Below are positions 44,678 to 52,841 of a DNA stretch of 64,000 bases, in pieces. Numbering within the stretch: position 1 is the stretch's first letter; every line of letters begins with the position of its first letter. The notes beneath the pieces were generated by a model, which saw only the letters and a program-made list of their open reading frames with translations, was not told the DNA's origin and did not search any database. The DNA lies in contig JAGTSE010000015.1 in assembly GCA_018261615.1 (NCBI GenBank), positions 51,759 to 115,758 of the forward strand, in the 5' to 3' direction. This DNA comes from Pseudomonadota bacterium (lineage in GTDB: Bacteria > Pseudomonadota > Gammaproteobacteria > Enterobacterales > Enterobacteriaceae). A program made the position numbers and the translations under genes.

Positions 44678-45346
44678 TTAGCTGGTGAAGTTATAGGGAG
44701 GCCAGGGTCCACTAACGAATCCTATATCTGTCATGTTGTTGGCCATCGTTTTTAATGTGTCGAGAAACTCCGGTAACGCAATGCGTGGCACCAGATAGCT
44801 CAACAGGTAAGTGCGTTGACCATTAAACATACTGATTGCCGCACAGTGTCGACGATATAGCCCCATCAACGCATTATTTAATAAGGCAGCCTGTCGTTCA
44901 GCGTGTTCAGGTACAGCGTAAGCGAGTTTTCGGCTTCGCAAATAATCCAGGCCACTCGTTTTGGACATAACAACAGCATTGTTTTCCACCGGTGCCAGGG
45001 ACAACCGAATACCCATTTCGTCACAATTCGCCAGCTCAACCAATTGCGCTCGATAATGTGCCTCATGGTTGAGTAAATGTCGAGTTACCGCGGCGTCGTC
45101 CTTGAGCACGCAACCATAGCGGATTGGAATTATCGTGGCCCGTTGATGGACGTGCATGATCTGTTGGCCGAAATCCAGCACTGCCGTCGGCGCTCCACTG
45201 GCTTCTGTTCCGCAAGATTTAACCAGCGCCGCCAACGTCGCCGTTTTCACCAACCGCAGCGGCTCTTCGCCAACGTGCGGTGTACCGTCTGGCTCAGATG
45301 TCGGTTGCGTATCTTCGGCGACGATGCCGTACAGTAGTAAGCTCAT
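44678..45346 (-). CDS. gvpF3: gas vesicle protein GvpF3 (GvpF/L family)
   Basis: A 222-residue GvpL/GvpF protein. The family layout is an N-terminal ferredoxin-like part starting LLLYGIVAEDTQ, a middle VLDFGQQIMHVHQRATIIPI carrying the conserved R/P motif, and the C-terminal GFVSGPWPPYNFTS (GPWPPYxF signature). GvpF/L proteins act as chaperones for GvpA and link other accessory Gvps during nucleation. The start overlaps the gvpF2 stop by 4 bp. Confidence 0.9.
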   Translation of the reverse strand: MSLLLYGIVAEDTQPTSEPDGTPHVGEEPLRLVKTATLAALVKSCGTEASGAPTAVLDFGQQIMHVHQRATIIPIRYGCVLKDDAAVTRHLLNHEAHYRAQLVELANCDEMGIRLSLAPVENNAVVMSKTSGLDYLRSRKLAYAVPEHAERQAALLNNALMGLYRRHCAAISMFNGQRTYLLSYLVPRIALPEFLDTLKTMANNMTDIGFVSGPWPPYNFTS

Positions 45347-46131
45347 GATGGGTCAGACTGGCAAAAACTATAGGCTGCCCACGGACCTGTCACTCGAAAA
45401 CTGAATCCGTAAGCGCCATAGAGTTCGGCAATGTCGGATATTTGCTGTTGAAACATGGCGACGCCCTCCATCGAGAGTAAATATGCCCAATGCAAAACTT
45501 TATCGTCCAACAACCGACGTGGACGGAAATCGCGCACCAAAGGGTGTAAGTCGTTCTGTATTGCCGTCAGGCATTGCGCCGACCAGTCGCTCAACCCAGC
45601 GGCCAGCCTGCGGCGCAATTTCTGCTCTTCCAGGTGGCGGTGGCCCATGGCCTCCGGTAAACAAAAACGACCGGAGTCCAGACCTTCGGTTAACAAAACG
45701 TCAACGGCCTGCTTACGATCCAGTGTCGCTTCCAGTGACCACTCCTGACAACCGGTGATATGCCGTAGGGACGCAACCACGTCGGTTGCGCGGTTTTTTA
45801 TTTCCTGTTCCAACGCGTCCCGGCTGGAAAACAGCGTACCGAAGGGCAGAGGATAAACCGGACCTTGAGCCATCAGGTTGTTGATAATCTGCGCATGCCG
45901 GCAAACACGTGGCGTGAGCCAGGCTATATTTTGTACATTGTTTTCCCCTTTTTCACCGGTGAAATCGAATAGCGGTACTGAGCTGATCACCGCATTCAAG
46001 TCGGCGCATCGATGTATATTAATTGGATGTTGATCGTCAACGCCCACGATCGGCGGCGCGACTAAGTCAGGAAAAGTCAGGCCATACAGATAAATGGCCT
46101 GCTCGGTTCGCACGTCGGTATCCATCGTCAT
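45343..46131 (-). CDS. gvpF2: gas vesicle protein GvpF2 (GvpF/L family)
   Basis: A 262-residue GvpF/L paralogue. It opens with AIYLYGLTFPDLVAPPIVGV, the family core VYPLPFGTLFSSRDALEQEI lies near residue 95, and FRVTGPWAAYSFCQSDPS closes it (GPWxxYxF signature). One of three such paralogues in this cluster; they share the fold but little sequence, so they probably have separate tasks. Overlaps gvpZ and gvpF3 by 4 bp each, so translation is coupled. Confidence 0.9.
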   Translation of the reverse strand: MTMDTDVRTEQAIYLYGLTFPDLVAPPIVGVDDQHPINIHRCADLNAVISSVPLFDFTGEKGENNVQNIAWLTPRVCRHAQIINNLMAQGPVYPLPFGTLFSSRDALEQEIKNRATDVVASLRHITGCQEWSLEATLDRKQAVDVLLTEGLDSGRFCLPEAMGHRHLEEQKLRRRLAAGLSDWSAQCLTAIQNDLHPLVRDFRPRRLLDDKVLHWAYLLSMEGVAMFQQQISDIAELYGAYGFSFRVTGPWAAYSFCQSDPS

Positions 46132-48290
46132 ACCTCATCGCCAAACATTTCAGCCATCACTTCGGCAAAATCATGCTGTTCGATACGTACCGTCAGCGCC
46201 ACCGGCGTCCCACCAGCCGCCGGCGGGCTCAGCGCAGGCGCTTCAGTCTGCTGAATTGCACGTCGCAACGCCGCCAATGCGGCGCGATTGCATACGGCGG
46301 CCAATTCGGCGCCACTGGCACCATGGCAGCGTTCCGCCAAATCATCGACACAAATATTGTCCCCTAGCGGCTTATGACGCAAATGCACCGCCAGTATCTT
46401 TCGGCGGGCGTCTTCGTCGGGCAGACCCAGCTCGATGATTTCATCAAAACGTCCTGGCCGCAGCATCGCCGGATCGATCAAGTCCACGCGATTGGTCGCC
46501 CCCATAACAAAAACACCTTTGAGTTCTTCCAGCCCATCCATTTCAGACAAGAATTGGCTCAAGACCCGCTCCGAGACATGTGAGTCGATAGCCCCCTCGT
46601 TACGGGCAGGAATCACGGAATCGACCTCATCAAGGAAAATAATGCATGGCGAGGCCTGACGGGCTTTGAGAAACAATTCGCGGACACTCTTTTCCGAATC
46701 ACCCACATAGCGTGACATCAGCGCAGGGCCTTTTACTGAAATGACATTAACGCCGCTCTCATTAGCCACGGCTTTGGCAATCAGCGTTTTCCCAACGCCG
46801 GGAGGGCCGGCTAACAGCAAGCCTTTAGGCGGCTTAATCCCCGCTTGCTTATAGAGCTCGGGGTATTTGATAGGCCACTCGACGGATTCTATCAAGCGCC
46901 GGCGCACATCATCCAAACCGCCGACATCGTCCCAGCGTACGTCGGGGATATCCACAAATAGCTCACGGATCGCTGACGGCGATACCTCACACAAGGCGGC
47001 GCGAAAATCATCCATCATCACCGTCAGCTCGGCCAGACGATCATAAGGGAGTTCCGCCGAACTAAAATCTATTTCAGGCAGTAGGCGGCGTAACGCGCTC
47101 ATCGCGGCTTCACGGCACAACGCCTCCAGATCGGCGCCGACAAAACCGTGCGTCATATCGGCGATAATGCCCAGATCAACATCCGCATTCAGCGGCATTC
47201 CCGTACTGTGGATTTCTACAATTTCGCGGCGGCCTTCACGGTCAGGGATGGGAATGTTGATTTCCCGATCAAAGCGTCCCGGGCGGCGCAAAGCGGGATC
47301 GATAGCGTTGGGTAAATTGGTTGCGGCGATGACAATGACTTTGCCTCGATTCTTAAGACCGTCCATTAATGCAAGCAATTGCGCAACGATGCGTTTTTCC
47401 ACATCACCGACGACTTTGTCACGGTGGGGGGCGATAGAGTCGATCTCATCCAGAAAAATAATACTTGGCCCTTTGCGTCCGGCTTCCTCAAAGATTTTGC
47501 GGAGGTGGGCTTCGCTTTCACCATAAAACTTATGCACAATTTCCGGGCCGCTGATCGTGAAGAATTGGGCATCGGTTTCTTGAGCAATAATTCGGGCGAT
47601 AAGCGTTTTGCCACATCCCGGCGGGCCGGAGAGCAGTACGCCTTTGGGCGCATCTATCCCTAAACGTTCAAATATTTCCGGATAGCGTAACGGCAGCTCG
47701 ATCATTTCCCGAATACGACGTATCTGGTTTTTAAGACCGCCGACATCTTCATAAGATAAACGTTGCGTGTTATGACCCGCATTCGCGGCGGCGTCCGGCT
47801 TGCCAATCACCAACGTCGTGGTCGGAGCAATCAGTACCGCGCCGTCGGGTACCGTGCTGTCAACCTTAAAATCGGCGGAACGACTGCCAAACAGATGCGC
47901 CCGCAGCAGATCGCCCTTTTGTACGGGCAGCCCATCAAGCAGGCTGCCGATATAATTCAGGTCACGTTCATTGGGCGTAATCGTGGTGGGGATGAGAACG
48001 ATACGTGTAGCCTGTTTGCAGGAAACCGGTTTTATCTGAACCTTTTCATCTATACTCAGGATGGTATTGCGCCGCGTCAAACCATCCAGTTGTACGATGC
48101 CCTTATTCCGCATATCGGGATACGTCGGCATCAGCTTGGCAACCCCGGTGCCTTTTGGGCCGGTCAGTTGCACAATGTCGCCGATAGCCAAGTTCAACCT
48201 GGCCATGTCGGCGGGATCTAAACGGGCATAACCACGCCCGGCATCCTTCGGCAAAGCCTCGGCTACTTTGAGCTTGAGTTCTTCAGACAT
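46128..48290 (-). CDS. gvpZ: Cdc48/VAT-like double AAA+ ATPase GvpZ
   Basis: A 720-residue protein with the complete Cdc48/p97/VAT architecture: N-terminal double-psi barrel domain (~1-180), then two AAA+ modules. D1 has Walker A GPPGCGKT, Walker B IIFLDEIDS and the arginine-finger region RRPGRFDREINIP. D2 has GPPGVGKT, IIFLDEVDS and RPGRFDEIIELGLPDEDARR. Both modules look catalytically intact. Such unfoldases are standard in archaea and eukaryotes but uncommon in enterobacteria. Placed after the Hsp20 gene gvpH, it probably remodels or clears Gvp assemblies. The ATG at 48290 is chosen over an extension to 48437, which overlaps gvpH. Confidence 0.9.
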   Translation of the reverse strand: MSEELKLKVAEALPKDAGRGYARLDPADMARLNLAIGDIVQLTGPKGTGVAKLMPTYPDMRNKGIVQLDGLTRRNTILSIDEKVQIKPVSCKQATRIVLIPTTITPNERDLNYIGSLLDGLPVQKGDLLRAHLFGSRSADFKVDSTVPDGAVLIAPTTTLVIGKPDAAANAGHNTQRLSYEDVGGLKNQIRRIREMIELPLRYPEIFERLGIDAPKGVLLSGPPGCGKTLIARIIAQETDAQFFTISGPEIVHKFYGESEAHLRKIFEEAGRKGPSIIFLDEIDSIAPHRDKVVGDVEKRIVAQLLALMDGLKNRGKVIVIAATNLPNAIDPALRRPGRFDREINIPIPDREGRREIVEIHSTGMPLNADVDLGIIADMTHGFVGADLEALCREAAMSALRRLLPEIDFSSAELPYDRLAELTVMMDDFRAALCEVSPSAIRELFVDIPDVRWDDVGGLDDVRRRLIESVEWPIKYPELYKQAGIKPPKGLLLAGPPGVGKTLIAKAVANESGVNVISVKGPALMSRYVGDSEKSVRELFLKARQASPCIIFLDEVDSVIPARNEGAIDSHVSERVLSQFLSEMDGLEELKGVFVMGATNRVDLIDPAMLRPGRFDEIIELGLPDEDARRKILAVHLRHKPLGDNICVDDLAERCHGASGAELAAVCNRAALAALRRAIQQTEAPALSPPAAGGTPVALTVRIEQHDFAEVMAEMFGDEV

Positions 48291-48297
48291 GATTGCC

Positions 48298-48801
48298 TCA
48301 TTTTTGTAATTTGACTTCCAAAATTCCATTACGGCAAGACCGCTCCATCGCTGTGTCATCAAACGACCGCGGCAACACGATTTCTTTATGGTATTTTTTG
48401 CTGCCTCTTTCCGAGTGCAACGACAGAATGTCGCCATTCAACTCTATATGCACATCTTCATCAGCAACCCCTGGCATTTCCGCCAATATCAGCACATGGT
48501 CGCTTTCTTCGATAACATCCACCAACGGTTCAGATACTTCCTGCACCGTGGCTACGCCGGTTTGCTCATCACGGCGTATGTTTCCAAAAGGCTCGACCAG
48601 CGTTTCCTTATTTCCATCCAAACCCATTTTTATGGAAAAGCCGTATACGGCTTTAGCATTCTTGCTATCGGCTATGTCAATATCAAAGGCGCCGCTACGT
48701 TTTATCTGTTCACCGGTTGCAACCAGTTTTTCCACCAAATCACCCAAACCACGCAAAATACCTTCAACATTCCCCGTCACGTCATTTTTTTTACTGCTCA
48801 T
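48298..48801 (-). CDS. gvpH: Hsp20-family gas vesicle protein GvpH
   Basis: A 167-residue protein: a variable N-terminal half (NVEGILRGLGDLVEKLVATG) and an alpha-crystallin-like C-terminal half with VIEESDHVLILAEMPGVADE and HIELNGDILSLHS. This matches GvpH, a small heat-shock-like partner that in haloarchaea influences GvpA or regulator stability. It starts inside the last codons of gvrA (11-bp overlap) and is followed after 7 bp by gvpZ, pairing a holdase with an unfoldase. Confidence 0.9.
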   Translation of the reverse strand: MSSKKNDVTGNVEGILRGLGDLVEKLVATGEQIKRSGAFDIDIADSKNAKAVYGFSIKMGLDGNKETLVEPFGNIRRDEQTGVATVQEVSEPLVDVIEESDHVLILAEMPGVADEDVHIELNGDILSLHSERGSKKYHKEIVLPRSFDDTAMERSCRNGILEVKLQK

Positions 48802-50218
48802 GGTTGTTTACCTCGGCTGCGTTGATTTTTTTGAGTTTGGAATGCAGCGTTTTATAATCAATATTCAACCGCCGCGCTGCTTCTGCCTTGTTGTTGCCTG
48901 TTTTTTCCAGCATGTCCTGAATAATTATTCGTTCTATTTGATCAATATTGAGTTGGGTGATCTCTTTAAGGGACGAACCTTCCAGACAGAAATTTTGTAT
49001 CGTTCTCTGATACGTGGTTTTCGCCGCTTGCGAAAGACGATTCTCCTTGATGACCAGACCCAGGTCGCCAATCTCCACTTTTTTGTCGGAAACTAAAACA
49101 GCACGGCGAATGACAGCCCGTAACTCACGCACGTTCCCCGGCCACGGATAAAGTAGTAGTGTTTCTTTGGCCGCAACGGACAGGTCAGGGGGTGTTTTAC
49201 TCAATTCAATGCTGGTTTCTGCGATAAAACGACTGGCTAAAAACAAAATATCCTCATGGCGATTACGCAGTGGTGGAATGCGAATGACATATTCATTCAA
49301 GCGGTAATATAAATCCTCACGAAATTTCCCTTTCACCACGGCGTCCAGCAAATCCTCGTTGCTGGCGGCCAGGACCCGCACATTGACAGGAATGGGTTTG
49401 CTGGAGCCGATACGATAAACAACGCGCTCTTGCAGCACTCGCAATAATTTGGCCTGTGCGGATAAAGACATGTTGGCGATTTCATCCAGAAATAACGTAC
49501 CGCCGTCAGCTGCTTCAAATTTGCCCGCATGCGCCTGGTCGGCCCCCGTGTATGAGCCTTTTTCATGGCCGAACAATTCATTTTCGATCAATGAGTCAGG
49601 TATGGAGCCGCAGTCAATGGGAACAAAAACACCGGTCGCATGCTGACTGGCTAAATGGATGTTTTTCGCAAGCAGTTCTTTGCCGGTTCCCGTTTCACCT
49701 TGAATGACAACAGAAAAATCGGTATGGGCCACATTAACGACGTCCCGGATCACAGATTGAATCTCGCGGCTATTCCCCATCATGGTAGATATGCGAGTTT
49801 TAGTGTCCCTGCTGGCTTTGCTGTTTGAATCATATTTGCCCAAATTCATCTGCATTGCTCGCTTCACCAAATCTAATACTCTTTTGTTATCAAAGGGTTT
49901 TGGAATGTAATCCCACGCCCCGGCTTTGATAGCGCCAACCGCATTGAGAATACCCACATTACCCGTAATAATGATAATGGGGAGTTGCGGATACAAGGCA
50001 TGGGCGTTGGTCAACACCTTCATGCCACTGTGTTTAGGGAGAATACTATCGAGTAACAGTACGTCTGGTTCACTCTGAGATAGCAATTCTATTGCCATGT
50101 CGCCATCGTAGCCTTGCTGGGTTTCATAACCCGCTTTCTCCAGCAAGTGCGATAGCAAATCGCAAATATCTTTGTCGTCATCAATTATTAAAACATAGCC
50201 AGGATCAATACTTTTCAT
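48791..50218 (-). CDS. gvrA: NtrC-family sigma-54 activator GvrA
   Basis: A 475-residue enhancer-binding protein. The receiver (~8-125) has the phospho-aspartate in VLLLDSILPKHSGM. The AAA+ domain (~155-390) has Walker A GETGTGKE and Walker B GGTLFLDEIA. The sigma-54-contacting loop reads GSYTGA rather than the usual GAFTGA. A Fis-type helix-turn-helix ends the protein (NNKAEAARRLNIDYKTLHSK). It heads the second operon of the cluster and should drive the sigma-54 promoter found before gvpA1. Likely phosphorylated by GvrB. Confidence 0.92.
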   Translation of the reverse strand: MKSIDPGYVLIIDDDKDICDLLSHLLEKAGYETQQGYDGDMAIELLSQSEPDVLLLDSILPKHSGMKVLTNAHALYPQLPIIIITGNVGILNAVGAIKAGAWDYIPKPFDNKRVLDLVKRAMQMNLGKYDSNSKASRDTKTRISTMMGNSREIQSVIRDVVNVAHTDFSVVIQGETGTGKELLAKNIHLASQHATGVFVPIDCGSIPDSLIENELFGHEKGSYTGADQAHAGKFEAADGGTLFLDEIANMSLSAQAKLLRVLQERVVYRIGSSKPIPVNVRVLAASNEDLLDAVVKGKFREDLYYRLNEYVIRIPPLRNRHEDILFLASRFIAETSIELSKTPPDLSVAAKETLLLYPWPGNVRELRAVIRRAVLVSDKKVEIGDLGLVIKENRLSQAAKTTYQRTIQNFCLEGSSLKEITQLNIDQIERIIIQDMLEKTGNNKAEAARRLNIDYKTLHSKLKKINAAEVNNHEQ

Positions 50219-50492
50219 CGACTACATCCAATTAGTTATTTTGTTTATTTAACAAAAATTAAACAATGTAGAAAGAGACGAAATAGCTCCTTTACCCTGC
50301 TGCATTTGATGCAAGAAGGACGATTAACAATTCAAGTTTATCTTAAAAACTAATGTACAATATATTTGAACGACATCTATCATATCTGTAGTTAAATTCA
50401 GAATGACACAATTTTACTTTCGATTTCATAACAATCAAAGCGGCAAGTATTTCTATTTACTAACAAATATTTTTAAGCAACCAGACGAACAA

Positions 50493-50533
50493 CGATGCAA
50501 ATTTACCCTGGCTCCGTGGGTAAATTTGCATCG
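50493..50533. repeat. perfect 16-bp inverted repeat, 9-base loop
   Basis: CGATGCAAATTTACCC (50493-50508) and its exact reverse complement (50518-50533) flank TGGCTCCGT. No T-run follows on either strand, so it is not a standard terminator. It lies about 275 bp upstream of gvrA and might be a protein-binding dyad, a DNA cruciform or an RNA-stabilising hairpin. Confidence 0.8.
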
Positions 50534-50795
50534 CTTATCTACTACTATGATAAGGATATCAGGACAGTATCTCGCTTATTTTAGCCTACTGGAGCGCCAT
50601 GTCCAGGGTATCGAATCAAAACCACCGGCAAGAGGCCGACAGTGAATGAATGCACCACATCATATAAAAACGCCTTGATTTGGTCAAAAACGTTTACATT
50701 TGTCATACTCAGCATAAATTATGCTTATTGGTCATTTGGTACTACACTGGAAACCGTTAACTGTAGCAATTCATTAACAATAAAGGTACATATAC

Positions 50796-50933
50796 ATGCG
50801 AAATAATCAATGTACAGAAAACTATTGGTGCTTAACAGGAGTCTCTCATAACGAAAATACCGATCATGGGTTGTATAATGTTTCTATCCATGGTGTATCG
50901 GTTCTCCCCTTCCGACTATTTCGAAATTTTTGA
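50796..50933 (+). CDS. possible small protein, 45 residues
   Basis: ATG at 50796 is preceded by AAAGG at 9 bases. The product, MRNNQCTENYWCLTGVSHNE at the start and LPFRLFRNF at the end, ends at TGA 50931-50933, followed by an A/T-rich tract. It runs opposite to all the gas-vesicle genes. I recognise no family, and the frame could be chance in AT-rich DNA. Confidence 0.25.
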   Translation: MRNNQCTENYWCLTGVSHNENTDHGLYNVSIHGVSVLPFRLFRNF

Positions 50934-51033
50934 TCAAAAAAATACAAAAAAATTATTTTAGTTTTAATAATAGAAGGAAATTTGAGTAACGGGAAAAAAT
51001 CGACGTTTTTTACTTACCCATGCCGTCGCCAAG

Positions 51034-51059
51034 GTGACATGTAATTATATTCATGTCAC
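51034..51059. promoter_or_regulatory. operator-like dyad GTGACATG-N10-CATGTCAC
   Basis: Perfect 8-bp arms separated by an AT-only 10-bp spacer, 158 bp past the gvpY stop. The shape is that of a dimeric regulator site; the bound protein is unknown. Confidence 0.5.
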
Positions 51060-51216
51060 ATCACCGTATCGTTTTATGAAAAAATATATACCCAGCAAGT
51101 CCAGGATGCAGAAAACGGGCAACAGAGAAACCTCAATGCGGCTGGCTCAGGTCAATGTTGAGAACAAACGAACACCGACAACATACCCGCATCTTGAAAG
51201 ATAATGGGTACAGCAA

Positions 51217-51798
51217 TTAGATGCTCTTCACCCCCACAGTGGGTTTGCCCAACGGTTGAATAAAAACAATATCCTTTGGCAGCTTCGTCTCAATATCGTG
51301 CATCAACCCCAGGAAAAGTATGGCCATCTCACCATCTTGCAGCGTGTCATCAATGCGCTGGGCAATATAATCATCCCGCCGGTTCAATAATATTCTTGCT
51401 GTTTCCAAAGATGCTTCCGTTCGCTCCGAGGAATTGAGCAATTGTGTCATCAGATCGTGCTCTTGCAACAGTAATTCGGGGGACTCCGTTCCCATCAGCA
51501 CGGCGCCCCTATGCTGTAGCGTAAGTAGAATCTCGTGATTCCTGCTCCCTGAGTGAGCAACATCATTCACTATTTCATTTTCTTTTCCGCACACCGGCAG
51601 ACCATCCTGATACAGTTTCAGATGTTCATAATCTAGACCGAGATCATCAATCGTGGCCGCAATCATTGTCCAGAAATACTCAACGGCGGCAAGATAATCG
51701 CGCGCCTGGGTTTCGGTTCTCAAATGACTTGCCGCTTTGCTCAATGTGCCTAAATCTGCAGGACTGTGAATAATGGGAAAATGAATCAGTGCTCGCAT
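51217..51798 (-). CDS. gvpY: gas vesicle cluster protein GvpY
   Basis: A 193-residue soluble protein that ends the structural operon. It begins MRALIHFPIIHSPADLGTLS; the middle has KLYQDGLPVCGKENEIVNDV and GSRNHEILLTLQHRGAVLMG, followed by TESPELLLQEHDL, a conserved-looking core I also associate with uncharacterised proteins outside gas-vesicle clusters. The role in vesicles is unknown. Named by position after the Serratia ATCC 39006 order. Starts 13 bp after gvpA3. Confidence 0.75.
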   Translation of the reverse strand: MRALIHFPIIHSPADLGTLSKAASHLRTETQARDYLAAVEYFWTMIAATIDDLGLDYEHLKLYQDGLPVCGKENEIVNDVAHSGSRNHEILLTLQHRGAVLMGTESPELLLQEHDLMTQLLNSSERTEASLETARILLNRRDDYIAQRIDDTLQDGEMAILFLGLMHDIETKLPKDIVFIQPLGKPTVGVKSI

Positions 51799-51811
51799 AA
51801 AAAGATAATCC

Positions 51812-52144
51812 TTATATATGAGTTGCTTCTATGACTGGCGGCACCGCTGCCAACCGAGTCTCCAGCCGCTGCAGACGTTCTTCCACATCGGCGACAGGTA
51901 CTGATGTCGCCACTCTGGCTCTGGAATCAAACGCCGGATTGCCGCTCCACCAATCCAGCCCCATTTCCACCGCTTTGTCTACGGAGCAAATAAGTAGCCG
52001 AATTTCCAACGTCAACAATTCGACTTCAACCAGTCTGATGCGAATATCACCGCTGATAACAACCCCTTTGTCCAGTAATCGCTCCAACAAATCCGCTATG
52101 GTGGTCGAATCGGTTGAGTGAGTTAATTTATTGTTGTCGCTCAT
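51812..52144 (-). CDS. gvpA3: GvpA-like minor protein GvpA3 (GvpJ/M/S type)
   Basis: A 110-residue GvpA-fold protein. The core at residues ~14-70 reads TIADLLERLLDKGVVISGDI then RIRLVEVELLTLEIRLLICS, matching the helix-strand-strand-helix of GvpA. A C-terminal tail follows, ending in a short predicted coiled coil (DVEERLQRLETRLAAV). Such tails mark GvpJ/M/S-like nucleation proteins rather than the bulk shell protein. It is separated from gvpX by 351 bp that include a palindromic repeat. Confidence 0.88.
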   Translation of the reverse strand: MSDNNKLTHSTDSTTIADLLERLLDKGVVISGDIRIRLVEVELLTLEIRLLICSVDKAVEMGLDWWSGNPAFDSRARVATSVPVADVEERLQRLETRLAAVPPVIEATHI

Positions 52145-52232
52145 GGCGCAAATCCTTATATATTAGACGATTCTAAGATCTCATATTCTCATTCCCCTGC
52201 GCCTTCAAATCAAAAGCAACGGCATCCAACGG

Positions 52233-52345
52233 ATTTCAATATGCAGGAGAGCGGCGGTCGAACGAATCCCCGGGAACTTACCTACGCCAGCGAGTGGCTG
52301 GGGCGAGCGAGGCCAGTCAACGCGCCTTGCAACTTGAAAGATGAC
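52233..52345. repeat. palindromic MITE-like repeat between gvpX and gvpA3 (copy 2)
   Basis: Outer arms TTCAATATGCAGGAGAGCGG and CTTGCAACTTGAA, with GAATCCCCGGGAACTTAC inside and GGCTGGGGCGAGCGAGGCCA on the other arm. This is the same family as the repeat in the IS3 orfB at 22661-22775 when one copy is reverse-complemented. The rest of the 351-bp gap (52145-52495) shows no gene. The repeat can fold when transcribed and may change expression of gvpA3-gvpY. Confidence 0.75.
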
Positions 52346-52495
52346 AGCTTATTACTGATGCTCTCGATTCTTGAAGCCAGTGTGTCCTGAACGTTGATCT
52401 CTCTGCGTAGAAAAACGCTGCTGACTATATCCTGTGTTACTCAAATCGTTTTCAAAACGGTTAAAAAGGCAATATTTTTGCCCTGAAAATTACAG

Positions 52496-52753
52496 CTATA
52501 CCGGCATGACGTCCCCGACACGCTCAAGAATGTCTAGCGATAGTCGCAACAAGCCGTCACGTTCATAGCGTTGCGCAATAGTCAGCAGCGCTGTTTGAGC
52601 GCTTTTACTTTCCTGATTATCAGGATAGTGCTCAATAATTTTCAGATAGATATCCACTGCCTGTCGCAAGTCCCCTTGTTCAAACCAGGCGTCGCCCATT
52701 CGTAGTAGAAGGTTACAGGTCATCGCATTGATGTCGTTGGTAGTATTAGCCAC
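52496..52753 (-). CDS. gvpX: TPR-like gas vesicle cluster protein GvpX
   Basis: An 85-residue helical protein. MTCNLLLRMGDAWFEQGDLR then QAVDIYLKIIEHYPDNQESK looks like one to two tetratricopeptide-type repeats, so it probably binds another protein. A GTG start at 52753 is chosen because GGAGGGT sits seven to nine bases upstream; the ATG at 52795 has no Shine-Dalgarno site. Named by position after the Serratia cluster; molecular role unknown. Confidence 0.75.
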   Translation of the reverse strand: MANTTNDINAMTCNLLLRMGDAWFEQGDLRQAVDIYLKIIEHYPDNQESKSAQTALLTIAQRYERDGLLRLSLDILERVGDVMPV

Positions 52754-52841
52754 GGTATACACCCTCCGCCGATAATAGATTGATAGCATTTCCATAGGAA
52801 CGAAAAAACGATGGTATGTTATTGTTCAACATATAATTTCC

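Larger units (their letters stand above)
50219..51216. other. 998-bp spacer between the two gas-vesicle operons
   Basis: An AT-rich gap that must contain the gvrA promoter and the end of the gvpA1-gvpY transcript. I found no sigma-54 match on either strand near gvrA, so gvrA is probably started by another sigma factor. It holds two strong palindromes and one possible 45-codon gene on the plus strand, listed separately. Confidence 0.6.

Noticed and set aside
50493..50533. Intrinsic terminator of a gas-vesicle operon
   Set aside because: The stem is strong but no T-run follows on either strand, and it is several hundred bases from both gvpY and any plus-strand gene.
50403..50645. 80-residue plus-strand ORF over the 16-bp palindrome
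   Set aside because: It contains the inverted repeat, has no ribosome site and shows no recognisable protein features.
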